64,000 nucleotides of DNA. Origin: Thermococcus indicus (lineage in GTDB: Archaea > Methanobacteriota_B > Thermococci > Thermococcales > Thermococcaceae). Location of the stretch: positions 62,001 to 126,000 of the forward strand of contig NZ_CP040846.1 of NCBI RefSeq assembly GCF_006274605.1, read 5' to 3'. A program made the translations under genes and the position numbers. The notes below the pieces were generated by a model. That model did not search any database and was not told the origin of the DNA. It was given only the letters and a program-made list of their open reading frames with translations. Of the stretch, positions 33,871 through 45,915 are shown one piece after another. The stretch's first letter is position 1. The number at the start of each line of letters is the position of its first letter.

Positions 33871-35028
33871 ATGGTTGAGGGCTACGAGGAAGCTTTTCCA
33901 GAGGAGCTGAGGGAGTACTACCGGAGGCTCTTCGGGAGCGAAGCGGAGGAGATAATGGCCTCGCTCAGAACACCGGTGGAGAAGTACTACATCCGCGTGA
34001 ACACGCTGAAGACGAGCAGGCAGAAGCTCATGGGGATACTCAGGAAGGAGGGCCTCAAGCCGAAGCGAAGCCCCTACCTGAAGGAGGGCATATACTTCGA
34101 GAGGGAGGGCCCGAACTTCCCCGACGACTACGAGCCCGGTCTTCCGGTCGTCCGCGCCAACAAGTTCGCGAGCGAGAGTGTCTATCAGGGCGCGATGCTC
34201 TACGCTCCCGGCGTTCTCCAGGCGGACAAAAAAATCAAACCAGGGGATGAAGTCGAGATACGCGACCCCAGGAGACTTCTCGTCGGAATAGGCATCGCCA
34301 GAATGAGCGCCAAGGAAATGGTTGTCTCGACAAGGGGACTGGCGGTTGAGGTGACTTTGCCGAAGTTCAAACTGCCAAGTCTGAGCGAGCTGGAGTCCTT
34401 CAAGGAGGGCCTCTTCTATGCCCAGAGCCTGCCATCCATGGTGGTCGCCCACGTTCTTGAGCCGAGCGAGGAGGAGCTAATAATCGACATGGCAGCAGCA
34501 CCGGGCGGAAAGACGAGCCACATAGCCCAGCTGATGCAGAACAGGGGCGAGATAATAGCCATAGACAAGTCCAGAAACAGGCTCAAAAAGATGGAGGAGG
34601 AGCTCAAAAGGCTCGGCGTGAAGAACGTTAAGTTAATCCACATGGACTCGCGGAAACTTCCCGAGCTGGGAATCCAGGCGGACAAGATACTCCTGGATGC
34701 ACCGTGCACGGCCCTTGGCATAAGGCCAAAGCTGTGGGAGAGCAGGACGCCGAGGGACATAGAGGCAACGGCCCGCTACCAGAGGCACTTCATCAACGCG
34801 GCCATAAAATCCCTCAGGAGGGGCGGCGTTCTCGTCTACTCCACCTGCACGCTTAGCTACGAGGAGAACGAGGCCAACGTGAAGTACATCCTCGGCAAAG
34901 GTTTAAAGCTCAAAGAGCAGAGCATCTTTATAGGTTCGAGCGGTATGGGTATGGATAAGGTTCAGAGGTTCTACCCCAACAGGCACCTGACCCAGGGCTT
35001 CTTCATAGCCCGCTTTAGGAAGGTGTAG
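33871..35028 (+). CDS. tRNA/rRNA cytosine-C5 methyltransferase with PUA domain (NSUN6-like)
   Basis: Protein of 385 aa. A PUA domain (about residues 90-165, YAPGVLQADKKIKPGDEVEI, GIGIARMSAKEM) comes before the SAM-dependent Rossmann domain (IDMAAAPGGKTSHIAQLM). The two catalytic cysteines of RNA m5C enzymes are in LLDAPCTALG and YSTCTLSYEENE. The domain order fits the archaeal NSUN6 type, known to methylate C72 of tRNAs. The ATG at 33871 (MVEGYEEAF) has GAGGTG before it. Confidence 0.88.
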   Translation: MVEGYEEAFPEELREYYRRLFGSEAEEIMASLRTPVEKYYIRVNTLKTSRQKLMGILRKEGLKPKRSPYLKEGIYFEREGPNFPDDYEPGLPVVRANKFASESVYQGAMLYAPGVLQADKKIKPGDEVEIRDPRRLLVGIGIARMSAKEMVVSTRGLAVEVTLPKFKLPSLSELESFKEGLFYAQSLPSMVVAHVLEPSEEELIIDMAAAPGGKTSHIAQLMQNRGEIIAIDKSRNRLKKMEEELKRLGVKNVKLIHMDSRKLPELGIQADKILLDAPCTALGIRPKLWESRTPRDIEATARYQRHFINAAIKSLRRGGVLVYSTCTLSYEENEANVKYILGKGLKLKEQSIFIGSSGMGMDKVQRFYPNRHLTQGFFIARFRKV

Positions 35029-35030
35029 GC

Positions 35031-36089
35031 ATGGACTGGAAGAAGTACTCCCTCCTGGGCCTCGGCCTGCTCATAATAATCCTCCTGGTCTGGTGGGCAG
35101 GCCTAGAGGACGTTATAGAGATACTCAAAACAGCAAGGCTCGACTACTTCCTCCTGGCGGTTCTGGCTTACATCGCCGCCGTCATCATGTGGGCGCTGCG
35201 CTGGCGCGTTCTGCTGAAGAGCCTGGGAATAAACGCCCCGTTCCGGACGATAATAGGCGGACTCTTCGTCGGCATCTTCATAAACAACGTGACCCCAGGA
35301 GCCAGGGGCGGAGGCGAGCCGGTCAGGATGTACTACATCTCCAAGCACACGAAGCAGCCCTACGGCCACGTCTTCGCCACCATCATGATGGACAGGATAA
35401 TGGACGTCATCCCGGTCGTCGTCATGCTCCTCCTCGCGACGGTCTACGTCTACAACCTCGGCTCGTTCTCGCTCACGCTGACGCTGCTTCTCCTCGATGT
35501 ATTCTTCGCCATAATAACCCTTGCCACCGTTGGAATACTCCTGAGCGAGAAGAAGACCAAGGGCATTCTCTACTGGTTCTACCGCCTATTCGGGAGGATA
35601 ATGCCCAAGAAAGCCAAGAAGTACGAGGAGAAGTTCGTCCACGCGGTGGAGGTGAGCGTTCCCCAGTTCCAGGAGAACTTCAAGCTCCTGATGAGGCACA
35701 AGGTGGCCTTCACGCTGTCGCTGGTTTACTCCTTCGCCTTCTGGTTCCTCGTCCTGCTCCGCTCCTACTTCATCTTTATCAGCATAAACAGCCCGATAAA
35801 GCTCCTCGACGTCATGGTCGTCCAGATGATAGGCATAGTGGTGGGAATGTTCATGATAATCCCGGGCGGAGCGGGGATAATAGAGGCCATAAACTCGGCT
35901 GTTTACGTTCTCCTCGGCATAAACAAGGAGATAGCGGTAACCGCGACGCTGTTGGAGAGGCTGATATCCTACTGGGCGCCGACTGCGATAGGGGCCGGGG
36001 TAATGACCCACTTCGGCATCAAGGTGAGCCAGGACAGGAAAAAGCTGGAAGCGGAGGACGACAAGGATATAAACGATGAACCCCAATAA
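35031..36089 (+). CDS. AglD-like membrane protein (UPF0104 / LPG synthase TM family)
   Basis: Protein of 352 aa with about eight helices. Motifs: AALARWRVLLK-like WALRWRVLLKSLGINAPFRT near residue 50, NNVTPGARGGGEPVRMYYIS, IMMDRIMDVIPVVVM and the late [20 protein letters not shown]. This is the lysylphosphatidylglycerol synthase transmembrane family, which in archaea includes AglD, linked to dolichol phosphate-sugar handling. The lipid or sugar it moves is unknown. It begins 2 nt after the methyltransferase stop and is followed by a paralogue. Confidence 0.82.
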   Translation: MDWKKYSLLGLGLLIIILLVWWAGLEDVIEILKTARLDYFLLAVLAYIAAVIMWALRWRVLLKSLGINAPFRTIIGGLFVGIFINNVTPGARGGGEPVRMYYISKHTKQPYGHVFATIMMDRIMDVIPVVVMLLLATVYVYNLGSFSLTLTLLLLDVFFAIITLATVGILLSEKKTKGILYWFYRLFGRIMPKKAKKYEEKFVHAVEVSVPQFQENFKLLMRHKVAFTLSLVYSFAFWFLVLLRSYFIFISINSPIKLLDVMVVQMIGIVVGMFMIIPGGAGIIEAINSAVYVLLGINKEIAVTATLLERLISYWAPTAIGAGVMTHFGIKVSQDRKKLEAEDDKDINDEPQ

Positions 36090-36109
36090 CGGGTTTGACG
36101 GTGTACATC

Positions 36110-37189
36110 ATGGACTGGAAGAAAGCGGTTTTTTTCATAGGAGCGCTCATAGTCATAGGCGCCCTCATCAACTGGGCGGGGGCCCAGGGAATAGCTGAAA
36201 TCCTCAGGGACTCGGATATCAAGTACTTCCTCCTCGCCATCCTCGTTTACGTTCTCACCCTCGTTGCCTGGGCGCTACGCTGGAAGGTTCTCCTCAAGGG
36301 GCTCGGGATAAAGGCCCCGTTCAGAGCGGTTTTCTCGGCCATATTCGTCGGGATGTTCTTCAACAACATCAGCCCCGGTGCCAAGGGGCTGGGCGAGTTC
36401 ATAAGGGTTTACTACCTCGCGAAGAGGGTGAAGAGCCCCTACGGGCCGATGACGGCGAGCGTCATGATGGACAGAATCCTTGACCTTGCGCCGATAGCCG
36501 TGATGATGGTCATGGCGACGCTCCACGTTTACAGGCTCGGCGAGACCGGCCTCACGATCCTGATCATAATCCTCGACGCCGTACTGATGGGATTCTCCAT
36601 CCTGGTCATATGGCTCCTCATGAACGAGACCAAGGCACCGAAGGCAGTATGGTGGATTTACCGCCTCTACCACCGAATCTCCTCTGGAAGGGCCGAGAAA
36701 CGCAGGGACTCCTTCCAGAACATCGCGGACGTGACAATTCCGCGGCTCCAGTCGGACTTCAAGGAACTCTCAAAGGACAAAATGTCAACCGCCGCGGCCC
36801 TCTTCCATTCCTTCGTTTACTGGGGGCTGACCATACTCCGGTACTACCTCGTCTTCCTTGCAATACGCTATCCGATAGCCCCCGTGGACATAACCGTCGT
36901 TCTGGTAGTGTCCATGGTCGTCGGCATGTTCGCGATAGTGCCCGGTGGGGCAGGGATAATAGAGGCCGTAAATTCGGCCGTCTTCATCGCCCTCGGAATT
37001 GACCCGGAATACGCAGTTACCGGAGTCATCCTTGAGAGGCTGATATCCTACTGGGGGCCGACGGTTATAGGGTCCTTCGTGACCGCCGATTACAAAGCCG
37101 AGATTCCGGAGGAGGAGCTCCCACTTCCCGCCCCGGATGAGGAAACATTGAAGAAGGAAATGAAAGAGAAGGAGGAAAACGAACCATGA
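36110..37189 (+). CDS. AglD-like membrane protein, paralogue of the preceding gene
   Basis: Protein of 359 aa that matches the preceding gene along its length (MDWKK start, [43 protein letters not shown]-like [20 protein letters not shown]). One difference is GLGEF where the other has GGGEP, close to the conserved polar loop, so the two may differ in substrate. The start is set at ATG 36110 by comparison with the paralogue. Its stop overlaps the NAD kinase start as ATGA. It is a tandem duplication, old enough that the DNA has diverged. Confidence 0.82.
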   Translation: MDWKKAVFFIGALIVIGALINWAGAQGIAEILRDSDIKYFLLAILVYVLTLVAWALRWKVLLKGLGIKAPFRAVFSAIFVGMFFNNISPGAKGLGEFIRVYYLAKRVKSPYGPMTASVMMDRILDLAPIAVMMVMATLHVYRLGETGLTILIIILDAVLMGFSILVIWLLMNETKAPKAVWWIYRLYHRISSGRAEKRRDSFQNIADVTIPRLQSDFKELSKDKMSTAAALFHSFVYWGLTILRYYLVFLAIRYPIAPVDITVVLVVSMVVGMFAIVPGGAGIIEAVNSAVFIALGIDPEYAVTGVILERLISYWGPTVIGSFVTADYKAEIPEEELPLPAPDEETLKKEMKEKEENEP

Positions 37190-38022
37190 AGTTCGGGATA
37201 GTGGCCAGGAGGGACAAGAAGGCCGCACTCAAGCTCGCCTACCGCGTCTACGACTTCCTAAAGGTCAGCGGGTACGACGTCTGCGTGGACGGCGAGACCC
37301 ACAGCCACCTGCGGGAATTTGAGGAAGCAGACGTCTGCCCGCTCGAGGACTTCGACGTGGACTTCATCATCGTTATCGGCGGCGACGGGACCATACTGCG
37401 GGTCGAGCACAGGACAAAACGGGAGATACCTATCCTCGGAATAAACATGGGTACGCTGGGATTCCTCACGGAGGTCGAGCCCCACGAGGCTTTTTTTGCC
37501 CTCAGCAAGCTCATAGAGGGGGACTACCACATAGACGAACGCATAAAGCTGAGGACCTACCTCAACGGGGAGAACACCGTTCCAGACGCCCTCAACGAGG
37601 TGGCGATTCTGACGGGAATCCCGGGAAAGATAATCCACCTCAGGTACTACATCGATGGGGGACTGGCGGACGAAATCCGGGCCGACGGCCTGATAGTCTC
37701 GACGCCAACGGGCTCGACAGGCTACTCGATGAGCGCCGGCGGTCCCTTCGTTGACCCGAGGCTGGACGTGATCGTCATAGCCCCACTCGCCCCCATAGCA
37801 CTGAGCTCCAGGCCGATGATAGTCCCATCCTACAGCACGATAGACGTGAGGAACCTCGCCCTCGAGAGGGAGATAATACTCGCCATAGATGGCCAGTTCT
37901 ACACCTACCTGAAACCGGAGACAGAGATAACGATAAAGCTCTCACCCAGGAGAACAAAGTTCGTGCGCTTCACGGACGAGGTCTATCCAAAGTACACCGT
38001 AAGGCTGAAAAACAGGTTTTAG
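37186..38022 (+). CDS. nadK: NAD kinase
   Basis: ATP or polyphosphate NAD kinase of 278 aa making NADP+. Motifs: [16 protein letters not shown] (GGDGT), [15 protein letters not shown], and [20 protein letters not shown] with the NE/D region LNEVAILTG. Length is normal. Translation is coupled to the AglD-like gene by ATGA overlap; it is the last gene of the run from 33343 and faces the DUF835 gene. Confidence 0.93.
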   Translation: MKFGIVARRDKKAALKLAYRVYDFLKVSGYDVCVDGETHSHLREFEEADVCPLEDFDVDFIIVIGGDGTILRVEHRTKREIPILGINMGTLGFLTEVEPHEAFFALSKLIEGDYHIDERIKLRTYLNGENTVPDALNEVAILTGIPGKIIHLRYYIDGGLADEIRADGLIVSTPTGSTGYSMSAGGPFVDPRLDVIVIAPLAPIALSSRPMIVPSYSTIDVRNLALEREIILAIDGQFYTYLKPETEITIKLSPRRTKFVRFTDEVYPKYTVRLKNRF

Positions 38023-38073
38023 CCCCTGGCAGGCAACTCCCCAAATCCCTTCAACACAGCCATCAGGGAAAAA

Positions 38074-39872
<1,799 letters not shown>

Positions 39873-40391
39873 CTAACGTTGGGCCACAAGAGAACTCAGA
39901 ACCCGCGTTAATAGTGGGAACTCATCTTCGGAACAAAATGCTGAGGTGCGATAAAACAGAATTCCATAAATCGGAACCTCCTCGTAAACCTTCTGTATTC
40001 TTTCAATACCCCCGTGGACGTACTGGATAACTCCCGAACCTTCTATAACAAGGAGATTTGATTTTTTGCCGTTGGTAGAGTCAACATACCATATATCCGG
40101 ACTGAAATACCGGGGCATTCTAAGAACCCACTTGGATTTGGAAGCAACTTCCATAGAGTACTCCTTTTTGAGGAAGGGGAGCTTTACGGGACCAAGTTTG
40201 CGCCTCTTCCTGGCCGTCGTTGTGGTTTTCTCCATCAAAACGAGTCTAACCTCTCCCCTGGACACAACAATTCTAACCCTGTTAATTTTTAACCCATCGT
40301 CCTTAAGAGAATTCCATCTTCCCCGAGGTGTAACTTTTATGGCAACGTCTGATACAGAGAATTCAGCCTTCGATACCAAACGCACCACCAT
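39873..40391 (-). CDS. Hypothetical protein
   Basis: Protein of 172 aa (MVVRLVSKAEFSVSDVAIKV...), basic and beta-rich, with a very positively charged centre (TTTTARKRRKLGPVKLPFLK) and no membrane segment. The upstream DNA is AT-rich (GGTTTATATTGCATATC), so the message may be nearly leaderless from ATG 40391; an earlier in-frame start at 40439 would overlap acdA. I recognise no family. Codon use is somewhat more AT-rich than in its neighbours, which may mean acquisition or fast evolution. Confidence 0.5.
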   Translation of the reverse strand: MVVRLVSKAEFSVSDVAIKVTPRGRWNSLKDDGLKINRVRIVVSRGEVRLVLMEKTTTTARKRRKLGPVKLPFLKKEYSMEVASKSKWVLRMPRYFSPDIWYVDSTNGKKSNLLVIEGSGVIQYVHGGIERIQKVYEEVPIYGILFYRTSAFCSEDEFPLLTRVLSSLVAQR

Positions 40392-40420
40392 GTTAAAAGA
40401 GTAAGATATGCAATATAAAC

Positions 40421-41737
40421 CTATCGACGGGACAGCCACATCAAGGCCCTAGCAGCCCTCTCGGGGGTCGGGAAGTTCTTGACCCCACGTCCCTCCAGTA
40501 GCTCAACCCCGTCCCTGACGAGCTCCCCCGCCATGAAGTTGACGATGACCGGTTTGTTGCATTCTGCCTCGATGATGGCCCTTGCTATCTCCTCGCTGGG
40601 CAGGAATATGGGCGGCACGCAGATGACGAGGAGTGAATCCACGTTTTTATCCCTGCAAACGACCTCGATGGTTTTCCTGTACCTCTCGTAGTCCGCATCA
40701 GCTATCAGGTCAATCGGGTTCCTCACCGAGCACTGGGGCGGAAGGAAGGAGCGGAGTTCATTGACGGTTTCATCACTCAGCCTTGCAATCTCAAGGCCCA
40801 GCCTTTCGAGCTTGTCCGTTGCCAGAACACCCGGGCCGCCGGAGTTGGTTATGACTGCCACGCGCTTTCCAGTCCCGGGGTACATCTCGAAGGCCTTCGC
40901 GGCATCGAAGAGCTCCTCCATCTCCTCGACCTCTATAGCCCCGGCCTGCTTGAAGGCCGCGCGGTAAATCTCGTAGCTTCCCGCGAGCGAGCCAGTGTGG
41001 GAAGCGGCTGCCCTGGCACCGCCAGCGCTCTTGCCGGCCTTGAGGATTATCACAGGTTTTCTGGCCGTCGCGTAGCGGAGGGCCTTCATGAAGCGCCTGC
41101 CGTCCTTAACCCCCTCAATGTAGAGCGCTATAGCCTTGGTGTTCTCGTCGTCGGCGAAGTACTCCAAAAAGTCGCTCTCGTTCAGGTCGGATGCGTTTCC
41201 ATAGGAAACGAAGGCCGAGAAGCCTATCCCCTCGTCGTTGCCCATCGCCAAGGCAGCACCGCCGAAGGCACCGCTCTGGCTGATGAGGGCCAGTCCCCCG
41301 GGCCTAACCCTAACCTCGAAGGAACCGAAGAACCTTCCGTGGACGCCGAAGATGCCGGCGCAGTTTGGCCCGATGATTCTAACGCCGTGCTTTTTGGCTT
41401 TTTCAACCAGCTCGCGTTCTAATTGAGAATTCCCAACCTCGGAGAAGCCCGCGCTTATTACAACGGCGCCCTTGATCAGCGAACCGATTTCATCGATTAG
41501 GGAAGGAACGAACTTCGCCGGAATCGCGATTATGGCCGTGTCAACAGCCCTGTCAAGCCTCTCATGGATTTGGAGGGTCCTCCCGGCGATCTCAACGGTT
41601 CCACCCTTCGGGTTGACTGGGATTATTTCACCCTCAAAGCCACCCTCGACGATGTTCCTCAGGATTTCGTAGGCTATGGCACCCTCTTTGAATGAGCCGA
41701 ACACCGCGACGCTTGAAGGATAGAAGAAGTAATCCAC
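40421..41737 (-). CDS. acdA: ADP-forming acyl-CoA synthetase alpha subunit
   Basis: Protein of 438 aa of the ACS (acetate-CoA ligase, ADP-forming) alpha family that conserves the energy of acetyl-CoA or other acyl-CoAs as ATP, a hallmark of peptide and sugar fermentation here. CoA-binding part VAVFGSFKEGAIAYEILRNI, IIGPNCAGIFGVHGRFF, GLALISQSGAFGGAALAM and the phosphohistidine in AAASHTGSLAGSYE. The beta subunit is not in the window. Thermococcales have several alpha subunits with different acyl ranges, so the substrate is open. The start is GTG 41737 after GGAGGTGGT. Confidence 0.88.
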   Translation of the reverse strand: MDYFFYPSSVAVFGSFKEGAIAYEILRNIVEGGFEGEIIPVNPKGGTVEIAGRTLQIHERLDRAVDTAIIAIPAKFVPSLIDEIGSLIKGAVVISAGFSEVGNSQLERELVEKAKKHGVRIIGPNCAGIFGVHGRFFGSFEVRVRPGGLALISQSGAFGGAALAMGNDEGIGFSAFVSYGNASDLNESDFLEYFADDENTKAIALYIEGVKDGRRFMKALRYATARKPVIILKAGKSAGGARAAASHTGSLAGSYEIYRAAFKQAGAIEVEEMEELFDAAKAFEMYPGTGKRVAVITNSGGPGVLATDKLERLGLEIARLSDETVNELRSFLPPQCSVRNPIDLIADADYERYRKTIEVVCRDKNVDSLLVICVPPIFLPSEEIARAIIEAECNKPVIVNFMAGELVRDGVELLEGRGVKNFPTPERAARALMWLSRR

Positions 41738-41807
41738 ACCACCACCTCCGAAAGAATCTCCACAGGCAATAAAAAAGCTTATTGGTTCGGTCGCCTAAGG
41801 TACCTCC

Positions 41808-43024
<1,217 letters not shown>

Positions 43025-43045
43025 CTCCTTCCCCCCAATTTTTTG

Positions 43046-44008
43046 TTACCTGGCGGTGTTCTGGGAATCAAGGTCAATTTCACTAATAACCTCAAGGAAG
43101 TCCTTCATGAACTCCTGAAACTCGGATTCAGGTGGCCTCGTGAGAACCAGCTCAAGCTCCTTTTCCATGAGCTCGGGAGCGACGTTGAACCTGCCAGCCC
43201 GAATTGACTCCAGATTCACCCGGAGGTTCTCAACTGTCCTTTCCTGACTGAACCTCATACTGAACCGTATCTTCTCAAGGGCTTCATCAATAACGTCCGA
43301 GTAATCATAACCCGCTCTGTAGAGCATGAAAACGTCGTAGAAATCCCTCAACTTCTGAATCCTGCGGGTTAAAATGGCCCTAATCTTTTCGGCTAGAATT
43401 TCCTCGGGGGAATATGCCGTGACGGAAAGCGCTGAGTACCGTTCGAGCTCCTCGAAGAAGTATGCCTTCTCCTCATTTTCTAACTTAACTCCCTCAAGAA
43501 GCGTCTTAGCCATTACCTCCCTCCCTTCAAACAGCACCGGTTCGAAAAAGTTAACTTCAATCTTCACGACTTCTCCCGTTGGCATGAACAGGTGGAAAAA
43601 GACTATCTTCCTGTTCTCGTTCCCCTCAAAGTGAACGAAGTTCCTGTTGTAAGAGTTTCCTTCAAAGGGCCTGAAGTTCAGGCCGAGCTCTTCGGCGATG
43701 TAAGAGAGCTTTTCCGAGAGCCACCTCACCTCGGAGCTTATCAGCTTCCTCCTCTCCGAGCGGGAGAGCCTGTTCCTCAGCGGAAACGTGAAGTCGAGGT
43801 CAACGCTGAAGCGGTAATAGCCAAGGTAGCACTTGACCAAACACGTTCCGCCCTTGAACAGATACCGTCCGTAGAACCTCTCTTCTCCATAGAGTTCCTG
43901 CAGTATTGCATGCAGGAGGACATCCCTTTTCACAAGTAGCGGTTTTTCGATGCCGGTCTTCCGGATTATGAAACCCGTGAACTCATCGCCTGAAAACAAC
44001 GGCCTCAA
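43046..44008 (-). CDS. AbiEii-type nucleotidyltransferase toxin
   Basis: Protein of 320 aa with the AbiEii/MenA nucleotidyltransferase core: FKGGTCLVKCYLGYYRFSVD followed by LDF (GG...T, S-x-DLD), and the later SPEEILAEKIRAILTRRIQK that carries the conserved Lys/Arg region, then KLRDFYDVFMLYRAG. Toxins of this class modify tRNA 3' ends with nucleotides. Together with the upstream gene it forms a type IV toxin-antitoxin pair. The start appears to be TTG 44008, inside the end of the antitoxin gene (26-nt overlap), so the start is uncertain. Confidence 0.82.
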   Translation of the reverse strand: MRPLFSGDEFTGFIIRKTGIEKPLLVKRDVLLHAILQELYGEERFYGRYLFKGGTCLVKCYLGYYRFSVDLDFTFPLRNRLSRSERRKLISSEVRWLSEKLSYIAEELGLNFRPFEGNSYNRNFVHFEGNENRKIVFFHLFMPTGEVVKIEVNFFEPVLFEGREVMAKTLLEGVKLENEEKAYFFEELERYSALSVTAYSPEEILAEKIRAILTRRIQKLRDFYDVFMLYRAGYDYSDVIDEALEKIRFSMRFSQERTVENLRVNLESIRAGRFNVAPELMEKELELVLTRPPESEFQEFMKDFLEVISEIDLDSQNTAR

Positions 44009-44609
44009 CCTCCCTTTGAACCGACTTCGGGTATGCTTTAGAATACTCTACCAGCTTTTCTTTTTTCGCCTTTGCAATGTATTCCCTCACAACGGGGTCT
44101 GCATTAAGGCGTTTGTTGTATCGTTTTAAATAAATGAAGTCCAGCAGTGTCTTTTCCAAGTCCGAATACTGGATTTCCCCGCGTTTGACCACTCCAAAAC
44201 CCAGGAGGGATTCCTTCAGCTTGACGAACTGAACCCTCTCGCCGAGAACTGTAACAGGTCTTGGTCTTGTTATCGCCGGAGTTACCAGAAAAATCCGGGA
44301 GTAGTACTCGTAGGTTGCCCCGTTCAGCCTTAAGGCCGTGTAAAGGCCGAAGTACCACTTCAGTGCCAGCTTGTTCATGGCCTTTGCGATTAGAGTCATT
44401 GGTTCCGGAGTCTTCCCGAACTTGTATTCTTCGAGGGTTTTCACGTAATAAACCCCGCGCAGGATTCTGATGAGATAGCCCCGGCTTATGTAGTAGTTCA
44501 CAATGTACTCAAAGCTCTCCCCGAATCTTTTGCAAATATCTCTAAGCTCTTCTCTTGTGATTACCTTTCCGCCGTACCTCGAAAGAATAAACCGAGTTAT
44601 GAGCTTCAT
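43983..44609 (-). CDS. AbiEi-type antitoxin with winged helix
   Basis: Protein of 208 aa. The N-terminal winged helix (LSRYGGKVITREELRDICKR, then RGYLIRILRGVYYV) is followed by the AbiEi-like body with WYFGLYTALRLNGATYEYYS and ERVQFVKLKE. Such antitoxins repress their operon and neutralise the AbiEii toxin encoded just downstream. The start is set at ATG 44609 (MKLITRFILS); an earlier TTG frame exists. The pair lies next to tRNA-Gln and a gene-free island. Confidence 0.75.
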   Translation of the reverse strand: MKLITRFILSRYGGKVITREELRDICKRFGESFEYIVNYYISRGYLIRILRGVYYVKTLEEYKFGKTPEPMTLIAKAMNKLALKWYFGLYTALRLNGATYEYYSRIFLVTPAITRPRPVTVLGERVQFVKLKESLLGFGVVKRGEIQYSDLEKTLLDFIYLKRYNKRLNADPVVREYIAKAKKEKLVEYSKAYPKSVQREVEAVVFRR

Positions 44610-44824
44610 GGTCAGTATTATCAATAAACCATTAAAAAAGTTAGTGGTTGATTTAAGAAACGCCGGATGAAGATTTGGAGTTACTAAGGAGACCCCAGCT
44701 TTAAAAGCGCGAAGTGCGTTGAAACAAGAACAATAAAAAGTTCAACAGATGCAGCACGGCAAAGCGCTTAATAGGATTAAACCCAAAAATTCACTTGGGC
44801 ACGATGACTCCTCAGTTTGCTAAA

Positions 44825-44835
44825 CTTTATAAATC
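44825..44835 (+). promoter_or_regulatory. Promoter element of tRNA-Gln
   Basis: CTTTATAAATC about 30 bp upstream of the tRNA is a typical archaeal TATA box. Confidence 0.6.
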
Positions 44836-44858
44836 GGCTGATGGTCTCTCTATCGGGC

Positions 44859-44934
44859 AGCCCCGTGGTGTAGCGGCCAAGCATGCGGGACTTTGGATCC
44901 CGCGACCCGGGTTCGAATCCCGGCGGGGCTACCA
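44859..44934 (+). tRNA. tRNA-Gln (anticodon TTG), CCA encoded
   Basis: The sequence folds as a cloverleaf: acceptor stem AGCCCCG with CGGGGCT, discriminator A and encoded CCA; anticodon stem CGGGA/TCCCG with loop CTTTGGA, giving anticodon TTG; T-arm GGGTTCGAATCCC. It has no intron. It is followed by a hairpin (CAAACTTCGC-CTGC-GCGAAGTTTG, 44937 onwards) that may end its transcript. Confidence 0.95.
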
Positions 44935-45906
44935 TACAAACTTCGCCTGCGCGAAGTTTGATCAAGGTTCGTGATTCTTTCTGAAAATTGCGATTTAAAA
45001 AGGATTTTCGCTCAAACTTCACGATTCCAACCAGAATTCACTTCTAAAAAGGCAACATCCACGGGGTTCAAAACCTTTTAGCGCTCCATTGGAGCGCGGT
45101 TCAAGTAGAACCCCCACAAAAAGGGCCTTTGTTTGTAAATTCCTCTCCTAAGGGCTAAAAATGAAGTAGTAAAATCCATTTTTCAGAGGGCCTTGTACAG
45201 GAATCACAAACTTTTGGTCAAGCTTTGCTAAAGCTTCCTGTACTCTCAAACCCCCGAAGTGGGACTACGCCCCACGTTGGGAAACTTTGCTGGGCAAAGT
45301 TTCATCAGAGTTTGGCATGCTTTTTTGTTTGGCTCTTTGGAGGGGTTTAACTTCCAAACCGGCAATTTTAAATCGTGTTTTCTGCCTTTAGCGCCCTTCG
45401 GGCGCCCTTTTAAAGCAAACACTCATTAAATCTCCCACCGTGAGTGCAAACCCCTTTCAAACACAACTCTTGAAGAAGCATGCCGACTTTTGACTACTCC
45501 TTTTTGAACAGTTAAACCCTTTTGATCAACCTTTGCTCAAGCAAAGCTTGCCGGGGGGCTAACGCCCCCACACCCCCAGAACTTTGCCTACACACGTCAA
45601 GTTCTGCTCGACTCAAGGGACGGAAGTCCCGCAGAGTTTGATCAAGGTTCGTAGCTCATTTTAAAAGGCTAAATTCTGAGTGATTTTCTACCCGAACGGT
45701 TGTTTCAAGTGTGAGAACTTTTAAAGTTGCTCCTTGGTAGGGGTTTAACTTTAAAATCGACGCCCGAAGGGCGTCAAAAGAGAGCAAACCCCGTGCCAAG
45801 GTCTGTTTAAACGTGTTCTCCTTGAGAAAACGAGCCTTCTGAGTGCAAAATCCTTGTATTATGGTCTTTTTAGAGGGTGAGCTACTAACTTTTGGTGAAG
45901 CTTTTT
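44935..45906. repeat. Gene-free hairpin- and repeat-rich island downstream of tRNA-Gln
   Basis: No credible gene in about 970 bp. Many short perfect hairpins occur: AAACTTTGC-TGG-GCAAAGTTT (45282), GCGCTCCA-T-TGGAGCGC (45081), GCGCCC-TTC-GGGCGC (45391), GACGCCC-GAA-GGGCGTC (45759), GAAGCTTTT-TCC-AAAAGCTTC (45897). A direct repeat AGTTTGATCAAGGTTCGT lies at 44957 and 45635, with looser copies (TTTGATCAACCTTTGC, TTTTGGTCAAGCTTTGC, TTTTGGTGAAGCTTT). It is more AT-rich than the neighbours. It could be a decayed mobile element at a tRNA or an array of non-coding repeats. Confidence 0.65.
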
Positions 45907-45915
45907 CCAAAAGCT

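Noticed and set aside
44935-45906. CRISPR array in the repeat island
   Set aside because: Repeats are few, irregular in spacing and diverged; no regular spacer pattern.
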